Origin: Globodera rostochiensis
Taxonomy: Eukaryota > Nematoda > Chromadorea > Rhabditida > Heteroderidae
Length of the DNA stretch: 64,000 bases
Assembly (NCBI GenBank): GCA_018350325.1
Contig: JAEVLN010000005.1
Coordinates: forward strand, 816,142-880,141
Reading direction: 5' to 3'
The notes under the pieces are model-generated. The model made no database searches. It was not told the origin of the DNA and worked only from the letters and a program-made list of their open reading frames with translations. How positions within the stretch are numbered: the stretch's first letter is position 1; the number at the start of each line of letters is the position of its first letter. This document shows, one piece after another, positions 23,304 through 34,475 of this stretch. Both the position numbers and the translations under genes were made by a program.

Positions 23304-24439
23304 CAGTGTTTTCCTGTTCCAACAATTTTGAACCTGTTCCTGTTCCTGTTCTGTTCTAAAATCTTAGAACAGCCTGTCTGTTCTGTTCCGACCTCGAGAA
23401 CAGAACAGGAACAGAACAGGAACAGAACAGAGTAAACTGTTCTTAGACTGTTCCAAATTAAAAATTTCCGAGTGAAATTCAGACTGAAATTTTAATCGAT
23501 GATTCATTGAACAGAGTGCTCATCACTTGCTAGTGATGCTCGAGACCTAACCTTACCAAGAGTTGACCCCGAGACTCGAGAATTTGCTCCCAAAAATCCG
23601 AGACTTTTACGAAAATATTTTAAGTTAGGTTCAAAATAGGTTTGATCCCGACCCCTTGGGGGCAGGAAAATCGGGGAGGTCGGGGTTGGTCATGTCGAGA
23701 GTCGGGGGCGACCCAATTTTGAGAATGGGGAGCAGCCCTAATTCAAAATTTTTTGAGAATTCTGCTTCTGCTTTACATCAGGGGGGAGGGGGGGGGGGGT
23801 CGGCGGTGCCGATAGGCGCCGCCGAGAAAATTTTGAATTTTTGACTTAATTTGTTAAGGGATTTGCAACCATTTTTTGAAGATTTTAATGGAATTGTTAA
23901 AAAAATGGTCTTGATTTTTAAAAACAAAACAAAAGGGTCCCCCTATGATTTTTTTTTCTCAAGTTTAATGAAACAAATAAAAAATTTTTATGTCTTCAAA
24001 AAATATTAATTCTAAAATATTTTTAATTACCATCAAAGTTCGTAAAGAGAGAAAAAAAGCATTTACAAAGTAGGGGGTTCGAACCCACAGCCCCAGGCAT
24101 CACATATCACTCACCATTACACCACACCAGGGAGTAAAATATAAAGAATAAAAAAGAATTTCACTAGGAAAAGTTGAACCTTAGACAAAATTGAATCAAG
24201 GCACGCAGTTTAACCACTGCGCCACGTGAGATCATAATGAATCAATGGAAAATTTCAAATATATTACTCAATCAAGTTCAATTCTTCAATTTTTACCCTG
24301 TTCTAGCTTGGCCTGTTCTGTTCCTGTTCTGTTCCTGTTCCAAGGATTTTGAATCTGTTCCTGTTCCTGTGCTGTTCTGAAATCTTAGAACAGAACAGAA
24401 CAGGAACAGAACAGGCCAAGCTGGAACAGGAAAACACTG
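23304..24439. mobile_element. hAT-like element, 1,136 bp, word CTGTTCC
   Basis: The tips CAGTGTTTTCCTGTTCC and GGAACAGGAAAACACTG are flanked by an exact 8-bp duplication CTGTCTAA (23296-23303, 24440-24447). CTGTTCCTGTTC words sit at both ends. On the minus strand the interior has two tRNA-like box pairs: TGGTGTAATGG (24124-24114) with GGTTCGAACCC (24087-24077), and TGGCGCAGTGG (24224-24214) with AGGTTCAACTT (24181-24171). A GC hairpin module lies at 23802-23823. Only 7 bp separate its target duplication from that of the previous element. Confidence 0.88.
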
Positions 24440-24448
24440 CTGTCTAAT

Positions 24449-25345
24449 TTCGTCTCGGCCGACCTCGTGACTTATGTTTTTGATTTCACCCGTTCCCCCC
24501 CCCTCTTCAATGCGAGCAATTTATTGTGTTTAACAGTGGAAGAAATTAATGGATGACGAATCTTAATATTATGTAATTATATTGGCAAAACAGAATTCTT
24601 ACGAAATATTTCCAACTTTTGTAGTGTGTACAAAAATTCTGAGCAAAAATTGTTTTAATTAATTTCTACGTCCGCTGCGTTCTGTGTAAACCGACCGATT
24701 AGTTTTGAAGCAAACGGTGATAAGTTGAACATTTAAAGTAACACGAATTCAAATATTAAGGCTCAGGAAAAGCGCCCTAATTGCGTTGTTGAATGAAAAT
24801 TATCAAGCCAAATTCTCATTTTCCACATTTTTGGAAAATTTGCCAGACGCTAATTCTTTTCATATATAATTTAAAATACAGAAATACGTAATTTTAAACT
24901 CGAGAAAAAACTGACACAAGAGAGAGAAGTCGCACGGCAAACGAGAAGAACAAGTCAAACCACCACTCACTGCCCGGGGCAATGGCTTTTCAGGGCACAA
25001 AATATTTTTGTTAAATTCATTGGCAATTTTTGCCTTTTAAATTTTTATATTTTTCTTCCAGTGCTGCCAGTTTGTCTTCCTTTTCACCCAACATTTTGGA
25101 AATTGTGCGGAGCATTCCTTTTCTTCCTTTTGAGTCTGAAAATAATTGGATTTTAAAATAATTTTTAGGGGAAAAAATTCTGGCAAAACGTCAGAACAAG
25201 GATGGATTCCGAATCAAAAAATTTTAAACCTCCGAGTCTAGTCTGTAGTTTACTTGAACTTGTTGAAAAGGTTGTTGCGGTGTGAATACTGCTTCTCTCA
25301 GCTCATGCACAAATTCATCGATCCTTCGACTTCGATTTGTCCATC
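24449..25345. repeat. segmental duplication, copy 1 (second copy 46813-47760)
   Basis: The block starting GTCTCGGCCGACCTCGTGAC recurs in the same orientation at 46813-47760 with small indels. Both contain CACCACTCACTGCCCGGG and CATGCACAAATTCATCGATC. In copy 2 the match ends at about 47760, where it is joined to a fragment of the degraded gene family. Confidence 0.75.
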
Positions 25346-25490
25346 GCGATAAGGGCCAATGTTCCTTTCAGAACGGATGAATGCTCCTGTTCTTTGATGC
25401 GTTCCATGGTGATCAGATCAGCCAACGAGCCTTTTTTGACGGGGGAATCCACCGATTTGGAGGAGGAGCTTGAAGTATTTTGGGCTTTGC
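25315..25490 (-). CDS. possible terminal exon, Ser-rich, 58 codons
   Basis: Read on the minus strand from an AG acceptor before 25490: GKAQNTSSSSSKSVDSPVKK, then GSLADLITMERIKEQEHSSV, then LKGTLALIAMDKSKSKDR and a stop at 25315-25317. Codon use and composition look like protein rather than random AT-rich DNA, but I found no upstream exon and no known family. It may be a gene fragment carried in the duplicated block; the second copy keeps only the last codons. Confidence 0.4.
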
Positions 25491-26434
25491 CTGCGGCTCA
25501 TTATATATTGATTAAACAACACGTGCAAATTATAGCTTTAAAATAAAAAATAATAAAACAATTATTAGTAATATTATAAGTTTTCCGAAATAACTTTTTC
25601 ATCCAAGTGATTAGTGGGTTCGTGACATTACTGAAAATAAAATTTTACAAATTTTTTAACAAAAGATTGCCAAATTTTCATATTTTTCTGAACTTTTTGG
25701 TTTAATTTTCTAACAAAGACTTGATTTCGACCGCCACCCCCTAAAAGTAAAGCAGAATTCGCAAAAAGAAATTGGATTTCTGAAAATTCAAAAATCGGCA
25801 AATTATCGAAATTTTACACAATTTTCTTAGCAATAAAAAAGTTTTGGCATTAAATTCATATATTTATTTACACACCTAAAAAATATTCCTGATTTTTTTC
25901 TGATTTTTCAGCCGGTATTCCTGATTTTTGGGTTTGACAAGTGGCTACCCTGATATTAATATTATTCATGGATTTATGATGACTGAACAGAAAAATGCGT
26001 TGAATAAAACTGTTATTAAAAAATTTAAAAAAAAAAATCGGAATTTGGATATTTTATTATGTTTTCTAAAATTTTTTGGTTTTGTACAAAATTTTGGGTT
26101 TAGCTAGACCAAAAAATACCAAAACCAAAATAAACCCAAAAATTTGCTTTTGGTTTTGGTCAAATTGAGCAAAACCCAAAAGAAACCAAAACCAAAAGAA
26201 ACCAAAAAATTTTGTACAAAAGCCACTCGAAGATCCAAATCAAATGTTTTGTTGAGAAAAATAAGCATTCAGCGACCGAAAAAAAAAACACCGCGGTAAT
26301 ATTGTGCTGTGCCAAAATAATTAAGGATTAATCATAAAAAAATAAAGCTTATTTAAATTATGTTTGACAATTTCTTAACAAACAACCAAATTTGCCAAAA
26401 AAATCATTTAAAATGTACAATTCTTGAACTTTTT
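25491..26434. other. AT-rich spacer, nothing firm
   Basis: 26085-26220 has iterated ACCAAAACCAAAA-type words, possibly a decayed word array of another element, but I cannot define ends. No gene seen. Confidence 0.4.
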
Positions 26435-26680
26435 GACGGGTTTTAAGCAAAGAATTTTGTTTTTTAATTGTACAGATTTACAACAAATTGTTCAAAAATT
26501 GTTGAGTAAATTGAACAAATGCTGCAAAAAAGCGATTGGAATTAGAGACCGGCCAGAAGGTTCGGTCGGTACTTTTTGGTAAAGTACCGAAAAAGCCTCG
26601 GTACTTTCCCGTACCGTCCGATCTCTGAGAAATATGCCAAATTTTGAAGAAACTCGGGCTTCATTCTTTCCCTTTTGGGT
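26435..26680 (+). pseudogene. fragment of the unrecognised gene family
   Basis: An acceptor-like TACAG is followed by codons for LQQIVQKLLSKLNKCCKK in one frame and, allowing for frame loss, the EIEQMLQKSDWN segment of the paralogue at 48377-48444. A hAT-like MITE then interrupts it (26543 to about 26627, TAGAGACCGG tip, target ATTGGAAT). The text after the element (AAATATGCCAAATTTTGAAG) matches 48713 onward, so the right-hand duplication and following exon were deleted. Confidence 0.6.
26543..26627. mobile_element. short hAT-like MITE, copy of 48444-48551
   Basis: The left tip TAGAGACCGGCCAGAAGG follows ATTGGAAT (26535-26542). The right end, CCGTCCGATCTCTG, has lost the duplicated target. 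GGTACTTT words lie inside. The intact copy is at 48444. Confidence 0.65.
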
Positions 26681-26873
26681 CGTGAGCGATGTTATGTTAA
26701 ATTAACAAAAAAAAAATTTTTTTCTGTTTTTAAATACGGAAAAATGTCTTGAAAATATGTTCGTTTGGTAACTGAGAAATTCGCAAATTTTACTATGCAA
26801 AAATCTTTTTTTTTGTGACCGATTGCTCGCTTTCATCATAAACATCGCACAGTTGACGAAAAAGCTTCGTGCC

Positions 26874-27796
26874 ATGGAGGTGTCGTGGGCGCTTGGCGCC
26901 GCCTTCCACCTGCTGAACACGTACCATGACAACATGAAGCGCGAGCGGCACGAGCAGTTGCAGGCGGCACTTGCGCGCGACCGGGAGGAATTGGAGCGGC
27001 GAGTCGCCGACGCACGCATGGCCGAACTGCTGAACGGCAGGAACGCCATGCAAACGGTGGGCCCCGTCCCCCCACAATTACACGGTGTAATTATTCCCCC
27101 CCCCCTGCCCCTCCTGACCCCATGGTTTCCCCGGCAATCATGTGAATTGCGAAATCAGAATGCATGTTTTCTAGGGTAAATAAGTGTAGAACGCGAATCC
27201 GAGCTCGCATTTTGCGAATTCCGAACCTAAAGTCGGACAATTTTTTGAAATTTCATGTGAAAAATAATTTATGCATAAATCCGTTAAGGTTAAAATCTTC
27301 AAACAGGAAAATGTATGTTTGAGAAAACAAAACTTGTTACGGGGTAGAAGTGTGGCATATAAAAAATTGGTCAAGCCAAGGTTACATTTAAATTTCGAAA
27401 AATGTTTGAATTCGAGTTCGGGGTTTGATATTGCAAATTCTGAGCTCAGATTCGTGATTTTACATTTGTCCTAGAAAACATGCATTTAAAATTTTAAACA
27501 TTTAAATAACAAACAAAAAAACTGTTTGGTTGAATATTTGCAGAAAAAATTGATTAAAAATATTTTGGGAGTGATTAATCAAATTTAATGAATTTAGCTG
27601 AACTTGAGGAAACCAGTCAGTCTATTGTGACTGTTTTAAATGTCTTTATTAATTAATATTTTTATGAGTATTTTTGCAGGAGCCTAAACTATTTGTTCGT
27701 CTGTTGAACACCGCGTGCTCAATGTTCTCTAATGTATTCCATTGGCTTACGGACGGTGCCACGCATGTGCTGATCGCATTGCGCATCATTTCGTGA
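26874..27796 (+). CDS. small coiled-coil/hydrophobic protein, two exons, 99 aa
   Basis: Exon 1 runs 26874-27056 from ATG and exon 2 runs 27680-27796; the junction is phase 0. Exon 1 encodes MEVSWALGAAFHLLNTYHD and then a charged helix rich in Arg/Glu/Leu (RERHEQLQAALARDREELER) ending GRNAMQT. Exon 2 encodes EPKLFVRLLNTACSMFSNVF and ends THVLIALRIIS. Exon 1 is GC-rich against its flanks, as expected for real coding sequence. The start could instead lie in an exon before the acceptor at 26852, which would add LTKKLRA upstream of the Met. Family not recognised. The intron holds a TIR element. Confidence 0.55.
27160..27485. mobile_element. TIR element with ATGCATGTTTTCTAGG ends
   Basis: Sixteen-bp perfect inverted repeats at 27160-27175 and 27470-27485 enclose words of the GAATTC/TTCGG type. 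I find no clear target duplication, so the true ends are uncertain. Similar tips (TTGTTTTCTAG) occur at 32913 and 53216. It lies in the intron of the coiled-coil gene. Confidence 0.5.
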
Positions 27797-28744
27797 TCAG
27801 AATCGGGAGTAATTTCTAGGTGTGCATGCTGCTTGCCTATCAATTGCATAAATTAACAACAACAACAAAAAGGCTCGAAAGTTTTTTCGGAAAGTTTTTG
27901 CCCCTCACATTTATGACGATGAAATGTGTGACCTGAGTGTACAAATTATGTGACCCTGTGTTTTTTTTTTTGTTATGACCACTCCATCCATTTCACAAAT
28001 AATTTTATTTATTTGAATTTTATATGAATGTGGCAACTTTTATTTCAACATGTTAATCAAAAATACGGGAAACTTTTACGTCGACGAAATGTTGCATTTG
28101 GCTTAGTCGCGAAATGACGCGTCGAATGTCGTATTTTGACTTTTGTCGACGAAATGTCATCATGCCGTAATACAGAAGAATTCATGACCTCTGCAATTTA
28201 CCCCTCTTCAAAATCTATATTTGATATTACCAATCTTAGTATACCTAGTCCAGTTTTGAGTGGTGTAAAATCATTATTTATGCAATACAATATTAATATT
28301 TGCAATCAAAAAAATCACAGAAAGTTGAAATTGACTTCTGATACTAACAATGCTTTCTTTTACTTTTGCAATTTCATATTTTATTTTCCCTTACAATTGC
28401 GAAGGAATCGGTGAAATTAATGAGTTAAATAGTTAATAAAAATATTTGAAAGATCCGCCCAATTTTTGGCAATATAAAAAAAAGGAATATGAAATATAGC
28501 ACTGCCCGAGTAATTTTTGGATTCAAATAAGCGAGAATCTTTGACTGAAAAGTCCAGGGTTTTCATGGCGTTCTTTGATGCGACAGCGGTGGCAATGTGC
28601 CAAAATTACGGAAAAATTTAGTAAAAATTGCCATATTTTTTATATTTCGCGTTTTTTGTACATATTTTTCATTTAGATTTACAACAAATTTTTCTGAAAT
28701 TATTGAGGAAGAACAATTGGGTATTTTAAACAGAATGAGAAATA
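27797..28744. other. spacer with a gene-family fragment at its end
   Basis: 28660-28744 matches the paralogue at 48377 and 48690: it has ACAACAAATTTTTCTGAAAT, then GAACAATTGGGTATTTTAAA, and is interrupted by the TIR element at 28745. After that element the match resumes at 29496 (TAGGCCAAATTTGAAGAAAC). The remainder, 27797-28660, is AT-rich with no recognised feature. Confidence 0.5.
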
Positions 28745-29495
28745 CCGTATATGCTCTTGTAATTCCACACTCTCTGATAATTCCACACTCTCTAATAATT
28801 CCGCACTTCCCGCCTCTCTAATAATTCCCCACCTCATTTAACGGCTAATTCGAAAAAATTCAATATTTAGGTGTGCATTTTTTGGGATTTTGCATTTTTA
28901 TTAATGAATTATTTTTAAAAAAGTTGGATTTTAGGGGTGCATTTTTTAAAAATTTGAAAAGTCAATCTTTAGGGGTGCATTTTTGGAGTTTATTGCATTT
29001 TTATTAAGGAATTAAAAAAATTTGGATGTTAGAGGTGCATTTTTGGAGTTTATTACATTTTTCTTAAAGAATTTTTCCAGAAGAAATTTTTTCTCCAAAA
29101 TCAATTTAGGGGTCAAATTTTTGTGTTTTACCCAGGGGTTGTTTCGAAAATTTTCAAAAATAAGGACAGATACGACTTCTGGTTTTACTCGATACCAGGG
29201 CCGTAAGAGGCCCGGCGGTGCCAACCGATAGGCGCCGCCGGGAAAAATTTTGAATTTTTTGATGGGATTTGGTAAAAAATTGGTCAAAAAACTACAAGTG
29301 TTGCAAACCAAAAGGGTCCTCAAAATTTTTTTGTGAGAAGTTGGAAGGAAATTGGGTGAAATGAAGAAGAATTTTCGTGTAGAAAGAACATATCGCCAAA
29401 CAGTTGAAAAATAATTCCACACTCTCTAATAATTCCGCCCTTTCTGAGGAGGTTGAAAAATAATTCCACATGTGGAATTACAAGAGCATATACGG
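28745..29495. mobile_element. TA-target TIR element, CCGTAT family, 751 bp
   Basis: The ends are CCGTATATGCTCTTGTAATT and its inverse, with TA at 28743-28744 and 29496-29497. The empty site GAGAAATAGGCCAAA is present at 48710-48724, which fixes the borders exactly. AATTCCACACTCTCT words lie at the ends. The interior has several TTTTAGGGGTGCATTTTT units and a GC hairpin module at 29214-29240. Confidence 0.93.
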
Positions 29496-29738
29496 TAGGC
29501 CAAATTTGAAGAAACTCGGGCTTCATCCTTTCCCCTGTGTTGCATGTAAATTTAATTGAAATACATATGAACTAATAAATATACATGGCTAAAATTGGTA
29601 TTAAAAACTGTTTTTAATTTTAAGAATTTACAAAAAATATATATTAATTTACATATCTAATATGCTAAATAATTTGATTGGTTTTATTGATTTTGTCTTG
29701 TTGAAAAACCCTAAATGGGCATTAATTAATTTATGTTT

Positions 29739-29767
29739 TGGCATTATATCCGACGGATATTATGCCA
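29739..29767. promoter_or_regulatory. paired ATGCCA boxes upstream of synthetase copy A
   Basis: TGGCAT (29739-29744) and ATGCCA (29762-29767), that is the same hexamer on opposite strands, lie 150-180 bp before the ATG at 29919. ATGCCA is the published dorsal-gland (DOG) box enriched upstream of Globodera effectors. The assignment here is by motif and position only. Confidence 0.45.
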
Positions 29768-29918
29768 AACATCTGATAGATGTTGCAACAGGAAATGGAA
29801 GCTGCCGATTGCATTTAATTCACAAATTCACGTGAATTTTTGTCGGCTGAGTCGGCTGCATAAATAAGCGACGCCCAGGCAAAATTTTATCAAAAAAAAA
29901 TTAATTTGTGCCTTAAAA

Positions 29919-32721
29919 ATGAATGCGATGTTGGCACAACTTTTTGGCATTATTTTTATATTAACCAACTTTGGTGCTATTGTGGCCCATCCTGTGGACA
30001 AAGAAAATGAGGCGGAAGCATCGACGAACAATAAAGGTAATGGCATTGGTTTTTTTTTTTTTTTTTAATTTTCTAATTCTTATTTTAACCGAATTAATAT
30101 TATTTTTAAAATTTAAAAATATACATAAAATGATTGTTTTATGTTTTGTTTGCAGTGGACAAAGTGACTCGCAATTATGTGGAAGCATTGGTGACGGATG
30201 AAGGGCATTTGAATTCAATGCGATCGTTTGCGGTTGAATGGGCTCACAACAATGCGCTGATTTTCAGGACAAAAGAACACCCGACAAAGTAAATAAATGG
30301 ACAATTAGTCAACAAAATAAACAAACAAAATTAACAATTTTGTAAATGGATTCAAAATTTGTTAATAAATGACAATTTTAAAACTCGCAAAATTACAGAA
30401 GCGACGTGTCAACAATTGCGCCCTCCTCACTTTTCCCGTCGCCATTTCCTCGTCAGCCATTTGAGCAAGCATTGGCAGTGCAAAAGGTGCAACTTAAATT
30501 AAAATATTTCAAGAAATATTTACAAATGTTAATACCCCCACTTAAATATTGCTTCAAATTTGGGGAATTTTGATGGCACCCATTTTGATCACAATTTTAA
30601 ATTTCAAAAAGGCGATGAACGAGCTGTACTTTCGCATCGGCACTGATTTTGAATTCTTGCAAGAAGCGTACAAAGATGTGATCGAAGCTGATGAGCACTT
30701 CCGCAACATGATGGACATGCTCAAATCAGTGCATGAGGAGGGCATTAAACAGCCCATCACGGTGATCTTCCAACGAGCGGTTTGTTTTGAAATATATTTT
30801 TATTACTATTTAAATCTATTTTAATTTTTTTATAAAAAGAATCTAAATTCCTAACTTATAAATTTGTTTAGGATTACATGTTAAATGTGATCAAAGGCCA
30901 AAATGGAGAGGAGCCGACTTATGAAATTAAACAGGTATGTTAAGAGTTCAAATTTATTTGTATTTATTTTAAACTTTTTAGTTGGAAGTAAACTGCGGCT
31001 CAATTGCCGGCACAAGTTTGGACCGGCATGCGACCGAGCTGAACCATGTCATGCTGAAGAAGGCAGGTTTTCATGCGGCACCCGAAGATTTGCCCGAAAA
31101 TTGGCCGGACAAAGCCCAGATCGAATCCATTAAAATGGCCTGGTACAAGAAATGTTTTTTTTATTCAAAATAATATTACTATGCATAATTTAAATATAAT
31201 TTTTAACCTATAAATATTAAAATCTTTATTTAGCATTGTTTAACATAAATTAATCATTTTAAATCAATCATTTAAATTCAATTTATTAACAACCAATCAA
31301 ATAAAAGTGCCAAGCCTCCATTAATGGAATTCCATCGCTTTGCAGGGAATTGTATGGAAACCCAGATGCCATTGTAGTCATTATGATCACCAATATTTCA
31401 CAAACCGTTTTTGATGCCCGTTTCTTCGAGACCGAACTGGACAGAATTTCAGACGGAAAGATAAAAGTTGCACGCGTCACTTTGTCCGGATGCGCAATTA
31501 GGTGAATATTTTCAGATTTTAAGTTTGAAAAAAACTAAACTTTCTTTTTTTTTAATGTTAGTATTTATTAATTTTTGGTTAAATTAAAGATGTTCTTTGG
31601 ATGAAAACTCCAATCTGCTGTTGGACGGTCGCGAGGTGGCGGTGTTGAACTCGCGATACTCTGCGCTCGGATTTATGCCCGGCGTTCACGTAATGAATGT
31701 CAGAAAAATGATCGAACGCTCGCAAGCCATCGTAAGAAACATTTAATTATTTATTTTTAAAAACAATAGCTTATTAATAGAATAAAACAAGCATTTTAAA
31801 TGACTATTAAAATAATATCTGTTATTATTTTCAATTTAATTTTATTTACAGAAAATTCCATCGGCTTTTGTTGGATTTAGTTGCTCAAAGAAAGTTCAAC
31901 AAGTAAAATTTTATTTAAAATAAATAGTATTCAAAAAATAAAAACAAATTATTTAAAAACTTTTAAAAAAATTCAGCTTCTTGCCGAGCAAGGAATGGTG
32001 GAGCGTTTCTTCCCAAACGAAAATGATGCCGAAACCGTAAAAGCAATTCGCCAAACATTTACCGGATTGTGGTCACTGGACAAAGAAGATAAAGCAACCC
32101 AAGACCGGATTGAGGCATTTTAAATAAAATTAAAAAAATAGCTAAAATTTAAATCTAAATTAAAATATATCCAAAAACTAAGGATGCCATTGCAAATCCC
32201 AACAATTACGTGCTGAAAACGAATATGGAATGCGGCGAATGCAATTACTTCGACGAACAACTCGCCAACAAATTGAAGGAAATTACTCCGGCTAAGCGAC
32301 CTTATTATGTTTTGATGCAAAAGCTGCGACCGATGCCTATTAAGGTCGGCGTTTGTTTCTTTTAATAAATAAATCAATTTAAAAATATTTCAACTATATT
32401 CTTTACATAATATTTAGAACATCATGATCCACCCTTTCACGCCGTCCAAGATCGACACTATGGTCAGCGAGCTGGGCGTGTACGGAGTTCTGTTGGGCAA
32501 TATGCTCACCAAGGAGGTGAGGAGTTTTTGGACAATAAAATTTTAGCATTTAAATGAAACGTAAACACTTCGCCAAACAAATTCTGAAGAACACATTCAA
32601 TTTTCTTCAGGTGAAGCACAATGTGCAACAGGGCCATCTGCTGAAGACCAAGCTGGAAACCGCTAACGAAGGTGGCATTACGAAAGGAACGGCGGTGCAC
32701 GATTCGCCCATTCTGTTTTGA
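29919..32721 (+). CDS. secreted glutathione-synthetase-like protein, copy A, 529 aa
   Basis: Thirteen exons: 29919-30036, 30156-30288, 30399-30486, 30612-30779, 30872-30934, 30982-31142, 31346-31501, 31590-31731, 31852-31902, 31977-32114, 32183-32344, 32418-32516, 32611-32721. The N-terminal signal peptide (MLAQLFGIIFILTNFGAIVA) is absent from housekeeping synthetases. Eukaryotic GSS landmarks follow: LEVNCGSIAGTSLDRH (substrate-domain equivalent of EINTISASFGG), MIERSQAIKIPSAF, KKVQQLLAEQ, YVLKTNMECGECNYF, and the C-terminal VKHNVQQGHLLKTKL then NEGGITKGTAVHDSP. The glycine-rich ATP loop KPQREGGGNN of true GSS is replaced by KTNMECGECN, so normal catalysis is doubtful. Intron 10 uses a GC donor (GAG|GCATTT). 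It fits the published GSS-like effector family of cyst nematodes, which act in host feeding sites. Confidence 0.9.
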
Positions 32722-34189
32722 AGAATTTAAAATTTTGGTGATTTTAGGAAAATATTTTATTCTCTCAATTTAAAAATTAAAAATTTATACCGAAATTTTA
32801 GCAATCCGTCGGAATTGCGGTCCTAACAAATTCAAATGTTTTAAATTTTATAATATTCGTAGAAAACGAATCCAAGTCTGTTTATAAATCCCTACAATTA
32901 TGAAATATATTGTTTTCTAGGGTTAATGAAAGTTTGAGACGAATCCTCCGGATGTAACTGAAGTTTAAGTGCGTCGTTCTTTTTCGTTGATTGAAAAAGG
33001 TGAGAGATAACGCTAAATGAAGAGATGTTAGAGATAAAGGAAAAGCGAAATAGTACAATGGGTTTTTCTTGCACTTTGCTGTATGATTCGGCATTTTTGG
33101 CATATTTTGGTGCCTTTTTTAGCCTTGAGTCTAGAAGTTTTTGCTCAATAAAGTTTGGGAGAACGAAAATTTCGGATTCTAATCGCTGCAACTTCCGCGC
33201 TGATAAGGGACTGCAAACCAATTGGACCATTTAGATCACATTGACCAATGTTAACAACAAATTCACAAGAATAGTAAAATTAATTATTAAGCAAATTAGT
33301 GCACTAAAAGTGCCACTTTTTAGATTGACATTTTTGATGCATAAAAAATTGACTGATTTACTAAAAATTTTATTGACGAACGTCTATTTGCGGCACCGCC
33401 CTCCCCCCACTTCTAATAACCAATTGTATTATGCAAAATGAAACTTTTTCATACTGAAATAAGTGGTTTTTGCTTGCCATTTAATTTGTCAAGCCCCAAT
33501 GGCATTGGTATGACTTGCCTAATCGATCATTATCTACGATCAGTAGATTGATCTGCTACTGATCGAATATTTTCTCATATTAGTTGTGCTTCTTCTGCTG
33601 AACTTTGGTTGAGAAAGAAGTGGTCGGGTCGCTTCACATCAAAAACTATTAAAATATAAAATTTTTATAAAAATATTTAATGAAAAAAATAAAAATGGGC
33701 TGTTAAAACAATTCTATTGAAACGCATAAGGCCAAAAATCGCAACTTTAAATGTATATTTAATTAGCTGTTAATTGGGCGTTTTTTAGCGGAATATTAGA
33801 ACAAAAGTGCACTATAAACGCCATTTTATGAGTCTAAGATCACAAATCAAATTTATTAATTAAATTTACTCAACTGTTAAGTAAAACATTTTTATATCCA
33901 GCTCAGAATTTTGACAAATTGTTCAATAAATTCGGCTCTATAAAAGCAATTTCTGGATGAACCTTTGCATTTCAGACGCAAACATTAAATTATGGCACAT
34001 CTTTTTTAAATAAAATTCTCATTTATTTTTTAAAATTATTCTTTTCGCTTTATTATTAGCTTAGAGTAAGGAAATGTGAATTTTTGATTAGCATTTTAAG
34101 AACAAAAAAAAGGGATAAAACAAATTTTGAAATCCTAGAAATATGCCTTTAAATTTTCTATCCTAATATGTAACAGAGAAAAATTGAAA
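32722..34189. other. spacer between synthetase A and secreted gene A
   Basis: No gene seen. At 32913 there is a TTGTTTTCTAGGG tip-like sequence, and 33385-33410 contains a decayed half of the GC hairpin module (GCGGCACCGCCC next to a C-run). The block is conserved in copies B and C. Confidence 0.5.
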
Positions 34190-34475
34190 ATGAATGCACA
34201 AAAGACAATTGTTGTCGCGTTTGTCATTGCCATTGCCATGCTGTCCATGGACGTGCCGTTGGTAGACGCCCAATGCTGCTATGTTGATGGCTCGAACTGT
34301 TTGTCGTCGGGTTGTTGTACCACCTGCGTTTTTGGCCCTGAATGTACCTGCATTGATCTCGTAAACTCTAAGCCAACATTTACATTTTAGTACAAATATA
34401 ATTCAGAAGCCGCCAAGTGCCGGCAATGCGGTGGAGGAAGCCGCAGACGGCACAGACACAGACGGTTCCAAATGA
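34190..34475 (+). CDS. small secreted cysteine-rich protein, copy A
   Basis: ATG at 34190. The signal peptide (KTIVVAFVIAIAMLSMDVPL) is followed by an eight-cysteine module, QCCYVDGSNC-LSSGCC-TTCVFGPECTC. I favour two exons, 34190-34360 and 34407-34475 (intron GTAAAC...TTCAG, 46 nt), giving 79 residues with the tail SAGNAVEEAADGTDTDGSK. Reading through the intron instead stops at 34388-34390 after NSKPTFTF (66 aa). The spacing CC-x6-C-x4-CC-x2-C-x5-C-x-C suggests a compact disulfide-rich secreted peptide. The family is unrecognised; the location beside a synthetase-like effector makes an effector role plausible. Confidence 0.7.

Noticed and set aside
24070..24230. Two functional tRNA genes on the minus strand
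   Set aside because: Box motifs and spacing fit, but the stems are imperfect and both lie inside a transposon.
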